Positions 48,027-56,640 of a stretch of DNA of 64,000 nt are shown here, one piece after another (position 1 is the stretch's first letter; the number at the start of each line of letters is the position of its first letter). The translations under genes and the position numbers were made by a program. Source of the stretch: Prevotella sp. tc2-28 (GTDB taxonomy: Bacteria > Bacteroidota > Bacteroidia > Bacteroidales > Bacteroidaceae); NCBI RefSeq assembly GCF_900107705.1, contig NZ_FNRE01000016.1:1-64000 (forward strand). Reading direction: 5' to 3'. The notes beneath the pieces are model-generated. The model did not search any database, was not told the DNA's origin, and was given only the letters and a program-made list of their open reading frames with translations.

Positions 48027-49327
48027 TTCTGACGTTCGTGGAAGTCTACAGTAGAATTGTTGGTGTCTTTGAAGATGATATGGGCACCCTTTTTCATGGA
48101 GGCTTCTGCATCAATACCGCTCGGATCGGTAGAGCTCTCAAAACCTAGTGCATAGTTATATACCAGTTTTCCGGCATTCTCAGCCAGTGCCTCTGTAGCT
48201 TCCTTGTCTACGTTGCGGTAGAGAACGTGGCCTTTTTGGTTGGTCAGCCCAACATATCCGGCATCAATATCGCTGGTAAGACGTTTCTTGCTGTCGGCAA
48301 TCTTAGCAGTCTGATAAACTTCCATACCGTCAAGAATCCATTCGTTCTTTACTTTATGACAAGCGTTGACAGCTCCTGTTCCGCCACCATCATACCAAAG
48401 GTCTGCATCTTCAGCAAAAGCAGCGGGAGTCGTGCCGTTGGTCTGGAAAATAATGATAGCAGGGGACGTGTTGCTGAGCGACCATGCGTTACCCAGTCCG
48501 ATTCTCTTGGCTTTAAGGTAATGAGAGGTAGGAATAACGCTGGGAGTGGGGTACCACGACGAGTTGGTGAATCCGCTCTCAGGGTCATACATAGCATAGT
48601 AGTCTGCATTGGCATAGTTGACTGACTGGCTGTAGGTCTGTGTGTTGTCAATAGCACCGGCAACGTTGACGACAACCTGTGAGTAGGGCTTAACGACGAG
48701 CTCGCCCTGGAACCACCACATACCATTATAGGCAGGGATGAATCCTTCGCTCTCGTAGGTCAGCTTGCCGTTCTCACCATAGTTCTTGTTATTCGTATGG
48801 CCATTGTAAGGTGCTGCATAGGCAATACACAGGTTGCTGAGCGATGCAGTTTCCGATGTGTTGTTGTAAAGGATGATGCACTTGTCCTGCTGGAACGCTC
48901 CTGTTCCTTCATCCTTTGGGCATCCGCCGTTATAGACCTCCTTGATGATGACCTGACTGCTGATGGCTTCTTTCAGGACAATCGTGGCTGTTGCTTCCTT
49001 GTCAGCGGTAAGGGTGATATTGCTGGCTGTCCCGTTGTAAACAAAACGATAGCCTTCAACGTACCGAGTTTCAGAAACGGTGGCATTATAGACACCGGGA
49101 GTTACCGAGAAGGTCGCAACGCCATTGGCATTGGTGGTAGCAGTATAGCTGGAAGTAGAAGTGGTATTGGTCAGTTCTACATCGAAATCCTCCAAATCGT
49201 CTACTCCAGAGACCTGTACAGTCAGTTTAACTAGTTTTACAGCATCGTCATCGCTGTCACTGCAAGCTGTCAGGCAAAAGCCTACGACAGCCATCATCAT
49301 CATAGCAAAATACTTTTTCATTTTCAT
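48008..49327 (-). CDS. DUF4876 surface lipoprotein
   Basis: This ~439-residue lipoprotein has signal FAMMMMAVVGFCLTACSDSD, with Cys as the lipidated residue. A carboxypeptidase-regulatory-like beta domain (KLTVQVSGVDDLEDFDVELT) spans residues ~28-115. The larger DUF4876 domain has conserved VIIKEVYNGGCP and YADYYAMYDPES-like segments. It is probably an outer-leaflet partner of the TonB receptor encoded just upstream. I start it at the ATG at 49327, since the longer frame has no promoter. Confidence 0.87.
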   Translation of the reverse strand: MKMKKYFAMMMMAVVGFCLTACSDSDDDAVKLVKLTVQVSGVDDLEDFDVELTNTTSTSSYTATTNANGVATFSVTPGVYNATVSETRYVEGYRFVYNGTASNITLTADKEATATIVLKEAISSQVIIKEVYNGGCPKDEGTGAFQQDKCIILYNNTSETASLSNLCIAYAAPYNGHTNNKNYGENGKLTYESEGFIPAYNGMWWFQGELVVKPYSQVVVNVAGAIDNTQTYSQSVNYANADYYAMYDPESGFTNSSWYPTPSVIPTSHYLKAKRIGLGNAWSLSNTSPAIIIFQTNGTTPAAFAEDADLWYDGGGTGAVNACHKVKNEWILDGMEVYQTAKIADSKKRLTSDIDAGYVGLTNQKGHVLYRNVDKEATEALAENAGKLVYNYALGFESSTDPSGIDAEASMKKGAHIIFKDTNNSTVDFHERQKCSLRD

Positions 49328-49340
49328 TCTGTTTTTTGTT

Positions 49341-52316
49341 TTATAATTTGAGTTTAAGTGATAATCCATAATAGTAGCTGGGAATATAACCGCTGCTGAA
49401 CAGCGAAGTTTCCAGATCGGTCTGCGAAGCATGCACGGTCCGCATGTTGTTGAAGAAATTGTTGGCATAGAACGACAGGCTGACGTGGTCGCCAATCTCT
49501 TTAGTAATGCTTAAATTGGCAGAGTAATAGCCTGACACCTTGTTGGGATTCATGGTATAGGGATAGTTGGAGCGGACGACAAGCTTACTTAGGTCGTTGT
49601 AGAGCGCTGGGTCGTTGTCCTTGGCCCACAAGAATTTCTCTGCAAAGGGAATACGTTCGTCAGGATTGTCCCAAGTGGAATAGTATGCTGGATATAGTGC
49701 CAGATACTGGTTCTCGCTGCTCCCGTCGTAAGGTGTCCCGAAATAGTCGCCAGCCTGTTTCAGTACAATGCCGCGTGTGCCGTCTTCAAACTCACTCAGC
49801 GAGCGCTGATAGTTGTACAAAGAAGTCTCGATGCGTAAGGCGACAATCATTCGTATCTTGGGAATATGCGTGGTCAGTGTGACGTTCAGGTTCATCTTCT
49901 TCGATAACGAACCGTTGGCAACGGCAGCATTGGCGCTATATCCTGTGCTGGTAATGTTGGAACCGCGATAATAGCCAATGTAGCTATAAGGCTGATTGCC
50001 TGTCATCGTGGAACTGACACCCAGGGGGATGTCGGCAAACAGCACATCGTCTATACCTTTATAATAATAGTAGGTGCCATCCAGTCGGATAGCGGTCCTT
50101 AGTGGCTTGATGGGAGCAAAGTCAATCATCCATTCCAGACCATAGCGGTCTACAGCACTGCCATTGATGAACCGGTTGTTGACTGCATAGGTGTTACGTT
50201 CCAGATAAGCCAGCTGGATAGGAGTGCCTGCCCCTGTAGCATCGCTAACAGTAACAATGCCCGTCTGCTGGTCAACAGCAAAACGGCGGTTCTCAGTACT
50301 GATAGCTATCACGTTCAGCGATGAGGGAGGTGTATACTTATAGGTCATCGGACTGAATACATCCGTTGACATGTAAGGATTATGTGTTCTATGGTGGAAG
50401 GCTGATAGTGAGATATGTGTCCCCTTGATAGTCATATCAATACCCAGGTCGGTCTGGTTGGTGTACTGCCAACGCAGGTCGGGGTTGTAAAGAGCTTTCG
50501 AGGGGTAGGTGTGGTAGGCATAGTATGATTTGTTGTCGCTTGTCGACGTAGAGGCAAAAGCCAGTCGGTCAGCATACGACGGGGTGGGGTATAGCACCTG
50601 GAATGACGGCAACTTGACACTCTTTCCCCAACCGGCATGTATGCTGAGGCTTGTTACCCAGCGTTTATGTTGGTTGCGCCAGAATACATAGCGTCCGTTA
50701 AAACGTGGTGACAGACTCCTAACGGTACCATAGTCCGAACCACTGATCATCGTGAGGTCGTTGCGCAGACCAGCAGTCAGTTCCAGGATGGCCCGTTTGG
50801 TCGTTGGGATGCTGACTTTCTCCTCTGCATAGAGGGCTAAGTTGTTCAGGGCAGGTAGCTCGTCGTAGCGGTATTCGCGCCAGGTGGGAGCGTAGCGCAT
50901 GTCATCATAATAGGTGCCTTGTCCGTTGTTCTTATTGCCGGTATAGTCGGCTCCTACCATCAATTTGCTGAGCGCACGACCGAAACGGTGTGTCCAGTCT
51001 CCTTTCAGTTTCAGCGACCAGTTAAGTGGTTTCGAGTCGTTGTATCCTTTAACGTACCAGTAGCCAGTAGGTCCTAGGATGATGGACGCATCAGGATTGA
51101 CTGCATAGTCTTGGGCAATGAAGTAGCCTTCTTCCGTGCTGTGGATATAAGGCTGTGTTGATGCGCTACTGGTATGCGTGTAATTTTCCGATTTACGGTC
51201 CGTATAGGTGAAGGAGCCTTTCAGTGACAGGTTCGTGATCCACGACTTGTTTAACAGCCATTGCAAATCAACGTGTCCGCGTAGGGTGTTGTCGCGTACC
51301 TTAGCGTAATCATCCAGTTCTTCGTCTGGGTCGGCTTCTGAATTGTAGCCTCCGATGTTGCCGCTGAGCCCGATGTTCAGTGTCAAGGGCATGTGGTCCT
51401 TCATAAAGATGTTTATGTAGTTCAGCGAGAGGATGTTCCGCTGATAGGCCGTGTGGGGTGATACGGCATTACTAAACGAGCGTGCATGTTCAAAGGAGGC
51501 ATTCAATACACCTTTCTGTTCTCCTAAGTCGAAACCTTTGTTTAGGGCTATCTGACGGGTGTGCTGGTTAATCTTTCCTTCAATGATGAAGGGCGATTTG
51601 CCTTTGCGAGTGTTTACTTTGACAACACCATTCGACAGGTCACCATACTCAACAGAAGGTATGCCGGTGATAATCTCAATGCTTTCAATGTTTGATGTGC
51701 TGATAGTGCGGGTTGATGCAGCCAGTGTCTCACCTGTCTCGGCATTGTTGCTCATACGCACGCCATCCACCTCGACGGCAGTACCGAACGAGGCATTGCC
51801 TTTCTCTGATGTCCCGCTGCGAAGTGCTATGCGGCTATCGTCGACAAGCGACGGGTTTGTCGTTTTTCCTCCTGGCAACAAGGCGTTAATATCACTAATA
51901 TTGAGTATTTGCTGCTGGTCAAGTGTCGAGCGGTTGATGGTATACGAAGTGGTATTTTCGTTCATCTTACGTTTGGCAGTCACCGTCACCTCGTCCAATT
52001 TTAAGTTCTCCTCCTTGAGTTTCAGATTCAGGTTTGTGATGCTGTTGTTGATGTTCATCGTCCAGCTACGTTTTTGGTAGCCGAGACACTGAACGGTGAT
52101 GGTCAACTGACCTTTCCCGACACCCTTGATGGAAAACTGGCCTTTCCCGTCAGTAACGGCCCATTGGCCACTTTCGGCAATCAAGATACTGGCAAATTCT
52201 ATGGGGTGATTGTTCTTGTCTTCCACCACTTTTCCGGACAGGGTTACCTGAGCCGATACTCGGGTGATGAGCATCAACAAAAATAGTGTCAGAATAGTTC
52301 TATTTTTTATCTTCAT
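49341..52316 (-). CDS. TonB-dependent outer-membrane receptor
   Basis: This ~991-residue receptor has a signal peptide (MKIKNRTILTLFLLMLITRV). An N-terminal carboxypeptidase-D-like domain (~25-110: VTLSGKVVEDKNNHPIEFAS), a plug (DEVTVTAKRKMNENTTSYTI, then IESIEIITGIPSVEYGDLSN) and a ~22-strand barrel follow. It ends GLSLKLKL. It imports a substrate using TonB energy. The three-gene operon with DUF4876 and DUF6850 has no SusD, so it is not a glycan system of the SusCD type. The start is the ATG at 52316, after an exact promoter at 52351-52381. Confidence 0.92.
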   Translation of the reverse strand: MKIKNRTILTLFLLMLITRVSAQVTLSGKVVEDKNNHPIEFASILIAESGQWAVTDGKGQFSIKGVGKGQLTITVQCLGYQKRSWTMNINNSITNLNLKLKEENLKLDEVTVTAKRKMNENTTSYTINRSTLDQQQILNISDINALLPGGKTTNPSLVDDSRIALRSGTSEKGNASFGTAVEVDGVRMSNNAETGETLAASTRTISTSNIESIEIITGIPSVEYGDLSNGVVKVNTRKGKSPFIIEGKINQHTRQIALNKGFDLGEQKGVLNASFEHARSFSNAVSPHTAYQRNILSLNYINIFMKDHMPLTLNIGLSGNIGGYNSEADPDEELDDYAKVRDNTLRGHVDLQWLLNKSWITNLSLKGSFTYTDRKSENYTHTSSASTQPYIHSTEEGYFIAQDYAVNPDASIILGPTGYWYVKGYNDSKPLNWSLKLKGDWTHRFGRALSKLMVGADYTGNKNNGQGTYYDDMRYAPTWREYRYDELPALNNLALYAEEKVSIPTTKRAILELTAGLRNDLTMISGSDYGTVRSLSPRFNGRYVFWRNQHKRWVTSLSIHAGWGKSVKLPSFQVLYPTPSYADRLAFASTSTSDNKSYYAYHTYPSKALYNPDLRWQYTNQTDLGIDMTIKGTHISLSAFHHRTHNPYMSTDVFSPMTYKYTPPSSLNVIAISTENRRFAVDQQTGIVTVSDATGAGTPIQLAYLERNTYAVNNRFINGSAVDRYGLEWMIDFAPIKPLRTAIRLDGTYYYYKGIDDVLFADIPLGVSSTMTGNQPYSYIGYYRGSNITSTGYSANAAVANGSLSKKMNLNVTLTTHIPKIRMIVALRIETSLYNYQRSLSEFEDGTRGIVLKQAGDYFGTPYDGSSENQYLALYPAYYSTWDNPDERIPFAEKFLWAKDNDPALYNDLSKLVVRSNYPYTMNPNKVSGYYSANLSITKEIGDHVSLSFYANNFFNNMRTVHASQTDLETSLFSSGYIPSYYYGLSLKLKL

Positions 52317-52350
52317 TTTGAATGTTTCTCTCTTCGCAAGAATTTGACTG

Positions 52351-52381
52351 CAAAGGTACGCTTTTCCACTCTTCTGCCCAA
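52351..52381 (-). promoter_or_regulatory. Promoter of TonB receptor operon
   Basis: Minus strand: TTG (52379-52381), 20 bases, TACCTTTG (52351-52358), exact. It lies back to back with the M16 gene promoter, 32 bases away. Confidence 0.82.
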
Positions 52382-52412
52382 TACCCAAATTTAGGTATTC
52401 TTCTTGACGGCC

Positions 52413-52443
52413 TTGTGGGTTTTGATTATTTTTCGTACTTTTG
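52413..52443 (+). promoter_or_regulatory. Promoter of M16-HMA protease gene
   Basis: TTG (52413-52415), 20 bases, TACTTTTG (52436-52443), exact spacing. It diverges from the TonB operon promoter, leaving about 31 bases between the two -33 boxes for a shared regulator. Confidence 0.8.
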
Positions 52444-52476
52444 CACCCAATTTAATCATATAGAATAACAATAGTT

Positions 52477-55400
52477 ATGAAGAAAATTCTTGTAAGTACA
52501 TTCTTTACATTGGTAGGTCTGTGCACGTTTGCACAGTCGCTTCCTCAGGATCCGGCGGTTCGCGTGGGTCGTTTGGACAACGGGCTGACCTACTATCTGC
52601 GCCACAATGCCAAGGAGGCAGGACTGGCCGATTTCTACATTGCCCAGCGTGTGGGGTCTATCTTGGAAGAACCCCGCCAGCGTGGTCTTGCTCACTTCCT
52701 GGAGCATATGGCGTTTAATGGAACGAAGCACTTCCCTGGCAAGGATGGTAAGCTGGGTATTGTGCCCTGGTGTGAGACCATCGGCGTTAAGTTCGGTGCC
52801 AACCTCAATGCGTATACATCTGTTGACCAGACGGTCTATCACATCGGTTCTGCTCCGTTGAAACGCGAGGGCATCCTCGACTCATGCCTATTGGTGCTTA
52901 ATGACTGGAGCCATTTCATCCTGTTAGAAGACAAGGAGATAGACAAAGAGCGTGGCGTCATTCACGAGGAGTGGCGTACCCGTCGTGCCGGAATGGCTAT
53001 GCAGCGACTGATGGAGGATGCTATGCCTGCCATCTACAAAGGCTCCAAGTATGAGGACTGTCTGCCCATCGGTTCGATGGATATCGTCGACCACTTCCCC
53101 TATCAGGACTTGCGCGACTACTACCAGAAGTGGTATCGTCCCGACTTGCAGGCTATCGTCGTGGTGGGCGACATTGACGTCAACCAGGTAGAACAGAAAA
53201 TCAAGACGTTCTTTTCGCAGATTCCCAAGGCGGTGAATCCTGCTGAGCGCATTTATTATCCCGTGCCCGACAATGATAAGATGATTGTCACCATCCAGAA
53301 GGATAAGGAGCAACCCATCGTCATGGCACATCTCTACATGAAGCGCGATGCCACTCCTGACAACCAGAAAAACAACGAGCAGTATGTTCGCGCTGACTAT
53401 GTGGACGATCTCATCAGATCGATGTTGAATGTCCGTCTCAGTGAACTGCGCCAATTGCCTAATCCGCCTTTCATGAGTGCTACAGGACGTGGCGGCACCT
53501 TCTTCGTCAGTCGTACCAAGGAGGCTTTCTCACTGTCCGTCAGCTGTAAGCAGGACAACATCCTCGGTGGTCTGGCAACTGCAGTTGCTGAGGCTGAGCG
53601 TGTGCGTCAGCATGGCTTTACGAAGGGCGAGCTTGCTCGTGCCAAGAAACTGGCTATGACGGCTGCTGAGCGTCACTATAAGGAACGCAACGACCGTCGC
53701 AACTCTTATTTTGTCAACCAATGTGTCAACCACTTCTTGACGGCAGAGCCTTTGACTTCGGAGGAGTTTGACCTGCAGATGACACAGAAGTTGGATCGCG
53801 AGGTGACGCTGGATGAGGTGAATCGTGCTGCCCGCGAACTCATCACCGACAAGAATCAGGTTTGTGTGCTCTATGCTCCTGACAAGGAGAGTGTTGCTCT
53901 GCCTACGGAGGCTCAGCTGGAGCAGACCGTACTGAAGGCCCAGCAACAGCAGTACGAGCCCTATGTGGAGCAGAAATTGGCTGACCGCCTTATCAGCAAA
54001 CTGCCTAAGCCCGGTAAGATTGTCAGCGAGAAACCCTATAAGCACGGCTTCACCGAGTTGACACTCTCTAACGGTATGAAAGTCTATGCCCGCACCACTG
54101 ACTTCACTGCCGATCAGGTGCAGTTCAAGATGAGAGCCGATGGTGGAACGTCGCTCTACGGCGACGAGGACATTCCCAACTTCTCGCTCATCTCAAGCAG
54201 CATCACCGATGCCGGTGTGGGTGACTTCGACGCCATGACATTGCGTAAGATGCTGACAGGCAAGGCCGTTCGCGTTTCTCCGTCTGTCGGTTCCCGTGGA
54301 CAGAGCATCAGTGGCAGTGGTTCTGTGAAGGATATCAAGACGATGTTCGAACTGACCTATCTGTACTTCACCCAGCCGCGTCGTGATACAACGGCATTCA
54401 ACAGCCTCATCAACCGCACGCGCTCGTTCCTTAGCAATCGCAATGCCTCGCCCAAGGTAGACTACAACGACTCTATTCGAGCCATCCTCTATGGTCATCA
54501 TCCCCGCTTGGCACCTGTCACACAGCAGGTGATTGACAAGGCTGACTACGACCGCATCTTCCAGATATATAAGGAGCGTTTCAGCGATGCTGCCAACTTC
54601 AAGACCGTCATCATCGGTCATGTGTCGCTCGACGAGTTGCGTCCGTTGCTCTGTCAGTATCTGGCCACACTGCCTTCGACGAAAAAACAGGAGCAGACCA
54701 ACTGGGACAATGTTCCCCGTATTGTGGACGGCGAGTCTACTCATGTGTTCCGCAAACAGCAGGCCACCCCGTTGGCTAATGTCGGCATCTACTATACTGC
54801 CGACGTGCCCTTCACACCACAGAGCGACTTGGAACTTGACTTCCTGAAGCGCTGTCTCTCTATTGCCTATACCGACTCAGTGCGTGAGGAGAAGGGTGGC
54901 ACTTATGGTGTTGGTGTCAATGCCGACCTGGATAAAGACGAGAAACCTAATGCTACGCTGACCATCACCTACAATGCTGACCCCAGCCGCTACAAGGAAC
55001 TGAATCCCATCATCTACCAGCAACTGAAGAATATTGCTGACAACGGCCCTGTAGCCAGCAGCATGGACAAGGTTAAGCAGTACCTTATCAAACAGTATGC
55101 CCAGTTGACCATTGATGACGGCTATTGGGACTATGTCATCTGGCATGAGTTGGATGATGATGCTGACTTCGACAAGGATTACTGCAAGATGGTCGAGGCT
55201 ATGACACCCCAACAGGTGCAGCAGATGGCTCAGCGTATGCTCAATGCCAAACGCTGTGTCGAGGTTACCATGCTCTCTGGAAAGCCGGAAACCGCTATGC
55301 TGCATATTGACGATATGCACTGTAAGAAGTGTGCCAGCCGCATCCAAGGCAGACTGCTGGCCAAGCCTGGCATCGACAGCATGGATGCAGACATCCGTCA

Positions 55401-55746
55401 TCACAACATCACCGTGCATTTCGACGGCGACCAGACAAAAGCTGACAGTATTCGCGCCATCGTGACGAAGATTGGCTATACTCCTGTTAACGCTTGCCGC
55501 TGTGGAAAGGGGGCCTATGCTTACTTCTTGATTCCCGTAGAGCAGGCTACCTCGGAGACGATTGCCAAGACAAAGGCTATCAAGGGTGTTCAGGATGCCA
55601 ATGTCAACAAGTTGCGCAAGTCATTGGCTGTGAAGTATCACCATGAGACGGTCTCTGAAGAACAGCTGTCGTCTGCTCTCCAGCAGGCTGGCATCAAGGC
55701 CTCACTGCCCAAACCTCACGAGTGTAAGGAAGAGGAGAAGAAATAA
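52477..55746 (+). CDS. M16 zinc protease fused to heavy-metal-binding domains
   Basis: The 1089-residue periplasmic protein has a signal peptide (MKKILVSTFFTLVGLCTFAQ). The M16 peptidase part shows the inverted zinc motif HFLEH (73-77) and the distal Glu in GVIHEEWRTRR (~161-171). A second, inactive M16 half starts near 515 and runs to ~935. Residues ~941-1010 are an HMA domain (MLHIDDMHCKKCASRIQGRL) with metal-binding Cys949 and Cys952. A second, degenerate HMA-like fold without CxxC follows, and the tail is HECKEEEKK. M16 enzymes degrade peptides inside a closed chamber. The added HMA domain suggests metal capture during or after cleavage. It diverges from the TonB operon. Confidence 0.92.
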   Translation: MKKILVSTFFTLVGLCTFAQSLPQDPAVRVGRLDNGLTYYLRHNAKEAGLADFYIAQRVGSILEEPRQRGLAHFLEHMAFNGTKHFPGKDGKLGIVPWCETIGVKFGANLNAYTSVDQTVYHIGSAPLKREGILDSCLLVLNDWSHFILLEDKEIDKERGVIHEEWRTRRAGMAMQRLMEDAMPAIYKGSKYEDCLPIGSMDIVDHFPYQDLRDYYQKWYRPDLQAIVVVGDIDVNQVEQKIKTFFSQIPKAVNPAERIYYPVPDNDKMIVTIQKDKEQPIVMAHLYMKRDATPDNQKNNEQYVRADYVDDLIRSMLNVRLSELRQLPNPPFMSATGRGGTFFVSRTKEAFSLSVSCKQDNILGGLATAVAEAERVRQHGFTKGELARAKKLAMTAAERHYKERNDRRNSYFVNQCVNHFLTAEPLTSEEFDLQMTQKLDREVTLDEVNRAARELITDKNQVCVLYAPDKESVALPTEAQLEQTVLKAQQQQYEPYVEQKLADRLISKLPKPGKIVSEKPYKHGFTELTLSNGMKVYARTTDFTADQVQFKMRADGGTSLYGDEDIPNFSLISSSITDAGVGDFDAMTLRKMLTGKAVRVSPSVGSRGQSISGSGSVKDIKTMFELTYLYFTQPRRDTTAFNSLINRTRSFLSNRNASPKVDYNDSIRAILYGHHPRLAPVTQQVIDKADYDRIFQIYKERFSDAANFKTVIIGHVSLDELRPLLCQYLATLPSTKKQEQTNWDNVPRIVDGESTHVFRKQQATPLANVGIYYTADVPFTPQSDLELDFLKRCLSIAYTDSVREEKGGTYGVGVNADLDKDEKPNATLTITYNADPSRYKELNPIIYQQLKNIADNGPVASSMDKVKQYLIKQYAQLTIDDGYWDYVIWHELDDDADFDKDYCKMVEAMTPQQVQQMAQRMLNAKRCVEVTMLSGKPETAMLHIDDMHCKKCASRIQGRLLAKPGIDSMDADIRHHNITVHFDGDQTKADSIRAIVTKIGYTPVNACRCGKGAYAYFLIPVEQATSETIAKTKAIKGVQDANVNKLRKSLAVKYHHETVSEEQLSSALQQAGIKASLPKPHECKEEEKK

Positions 55747-55769
55747 TCTCCATGAGGAGAAATAGAAGA

Positions 55770-55795
55770 AAGAGCCCTGAAAATTTGGGGCTCTT
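55770..55795 (+). terminator. Terminator after M16-HMA gene
   Basis: AAGAGCCC / GGGCTCTT stem followed by a T-rich tract. The -33 box of the next promoter lies in its loop. Confidence 0.82.
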
Positions 55796-55815
55796 TCTTT
55801 TTTTCCGTACCTTTG
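55785..55815 (+). promoter_or_regulatory. Promoter of lipoprotein gene at 55835
   Basis: TTG (55785-55787), 20 bases, TACCTTTG (55808-55815), exact. It overlaps the preceding terminator, so upstream transcription could interfere with it. Confidence 0.75.
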
Positions 55816-55834
55816 CCTCCAAATTGTTATTGTT

Positions 55835-56314
55835 ATGAAGAACCTTACATTATTCTTTCTGGCCTTTGTGGCCTTTGTCGCCTGTTCTAAGGAACAGAAG
55901 ACTCCCTTTAACTATCGCGGCCTGGCATTCACGATGCCAGTAGCTCAGTTCGTAGATTCCATGACGGCACGTGGCTTTGCCATCGACAGTGCTGCTTCTG
56001 ACAGTGGACGCACGGTGGTCTTCGCCACCTCGCAGGAACCCATTCGTGTGCTTGCAGCCTTTACGGGTGACAAGCTGCAGGTTATCCAAGAGAGTTACCT
56101 GGCTAGTAGCAATGACAGTACGCGTATGCTTTGGCAACAGATTCGTGACGGATTGGAGAAAGAGTTGGGAGCATGGCCTGACTGTCCTATCTTGAAAGAC
56201 GACCATAAGATTGCTAATTTTGATACCTCAGACGGTTTCATCTCCGTCATCCTGGAGAATACTTACACACCAACGCTTACAGTACGTTATGAACCAAAGA
56301 AGGAAAAAAAGTAA
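55835..56314 (+). CDS. Small lipoprotein of unknown function
   Basis: The 159-residue protein has a lipoprotein signal ending FVACSKEQ (Cys17). The mature part begins PFNYRGLAFTMPVAQFVDSM, reminiscent of small Bacteroidota lipoproteins with a mixed alpha/beta fold, and has no known catalytic motif. It is a single gene between two terminators. It is the last core gene before the integrated element. Confidence 0.8.
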   Translation: MKNLTLFFLAFVAFVACSKEQKTPFNYRGLAFTMPVAQFVDSMTARGFAIDSAASDSGRTVVFATSQEPIRVLAAFTGDKLQVIQESYLASSNDSTRMLWQQIRDGLEKELGAWPDCPILKDDHKIANFDTSDGFISVILENTYTPTLTVRYEPKKEKK

Positions 56315-56344
56315 AGATAACCGAATTTGTTTAGATAGCAAAGA

Positions 56345-56375
56345 AAAAGGAGTTAGATTTTGTCTAACTCCTTTT
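56345..56375 (+). terminator. Terminator before the tRNA-Asn fragment
   Basis: AAAAAGGAGTTAGA / TCTAACTCCTTTT forms a long stem followed by CTTTTT. It ends the lipoprotein gene and, by symmetry, could end the original tRNA-Asn transcript coming from the right. Confidence 0.85.
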
Positions 56376-56380
56376 CTTTT

Positions 56381-56425
56381 TGGCGCTTCAGGATGGGCTT
56401 GAACCAACGACCCCCTGATTAACAG
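56381..56425 (-). other. tRNA-Asn 3' fragment, element attachment site
   Basis: Read on the minus strand, these 45 bases are the 3' part of a tRNA: anticodon loop CTGTTAA (anticodon GTT, Asn), right anticodon stem, variable loop, T arm with TTCAAGC, acceptor CTGAAGC, discriminator G and CCA. The 5' half is absent; AT-rich DNA replaces it. An integrase gene starts 216 bases to the right. This is the usual footprint of an element that integrated into a tRNA 3' end. The intact tRNA-Asn should lie at the far border, beyond the window. Confidence 0.8.
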
Positions 56426-56542
56426 TTAAAAAATGTAATATTTTGTGATATTTACTTTATAGTTATTTGGTTGATTCATAGAAAGTTAGTAATTTTGCGG
56501 TATCTTATGATACTCTATGATTTTGCTTAATTACGAGAATAA

Positions 56543-56562
56543 ATAACCAAAATTTGTTCAGA
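56543..56562 (+). repeat. 20-bp direct repeat upstream of integrase, copy 1
   Basis: ATAACCAAAATTTGTTCAGA, identical to 56611-56630. A related ATAACCGAATTTGTTTAGA lies at 56317-56335, left of the tRNA fragment. Confidence 0.85.
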
Positions 56563-56610
56563 CGGATTGTCAATAAATAAAGGGGTTTCAGAAGATTTAA
56601 GTGAATTGAG

Positions 56611-56630
56611 ATAACCAAAATTTGTTCAGA
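56611..56630 (+). repeat. 20-bp direct repeat upstream of integrase, copy 2
   Basis: Identical to 56543-56562, 68 bases away, and ending 10 bases before the integrase ATG. The location suits integrase arm-type binding sites or an operator for the integrase gene. Confidence 0.85.
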
Positions 56631-56640
56631 TTTGATAAAA

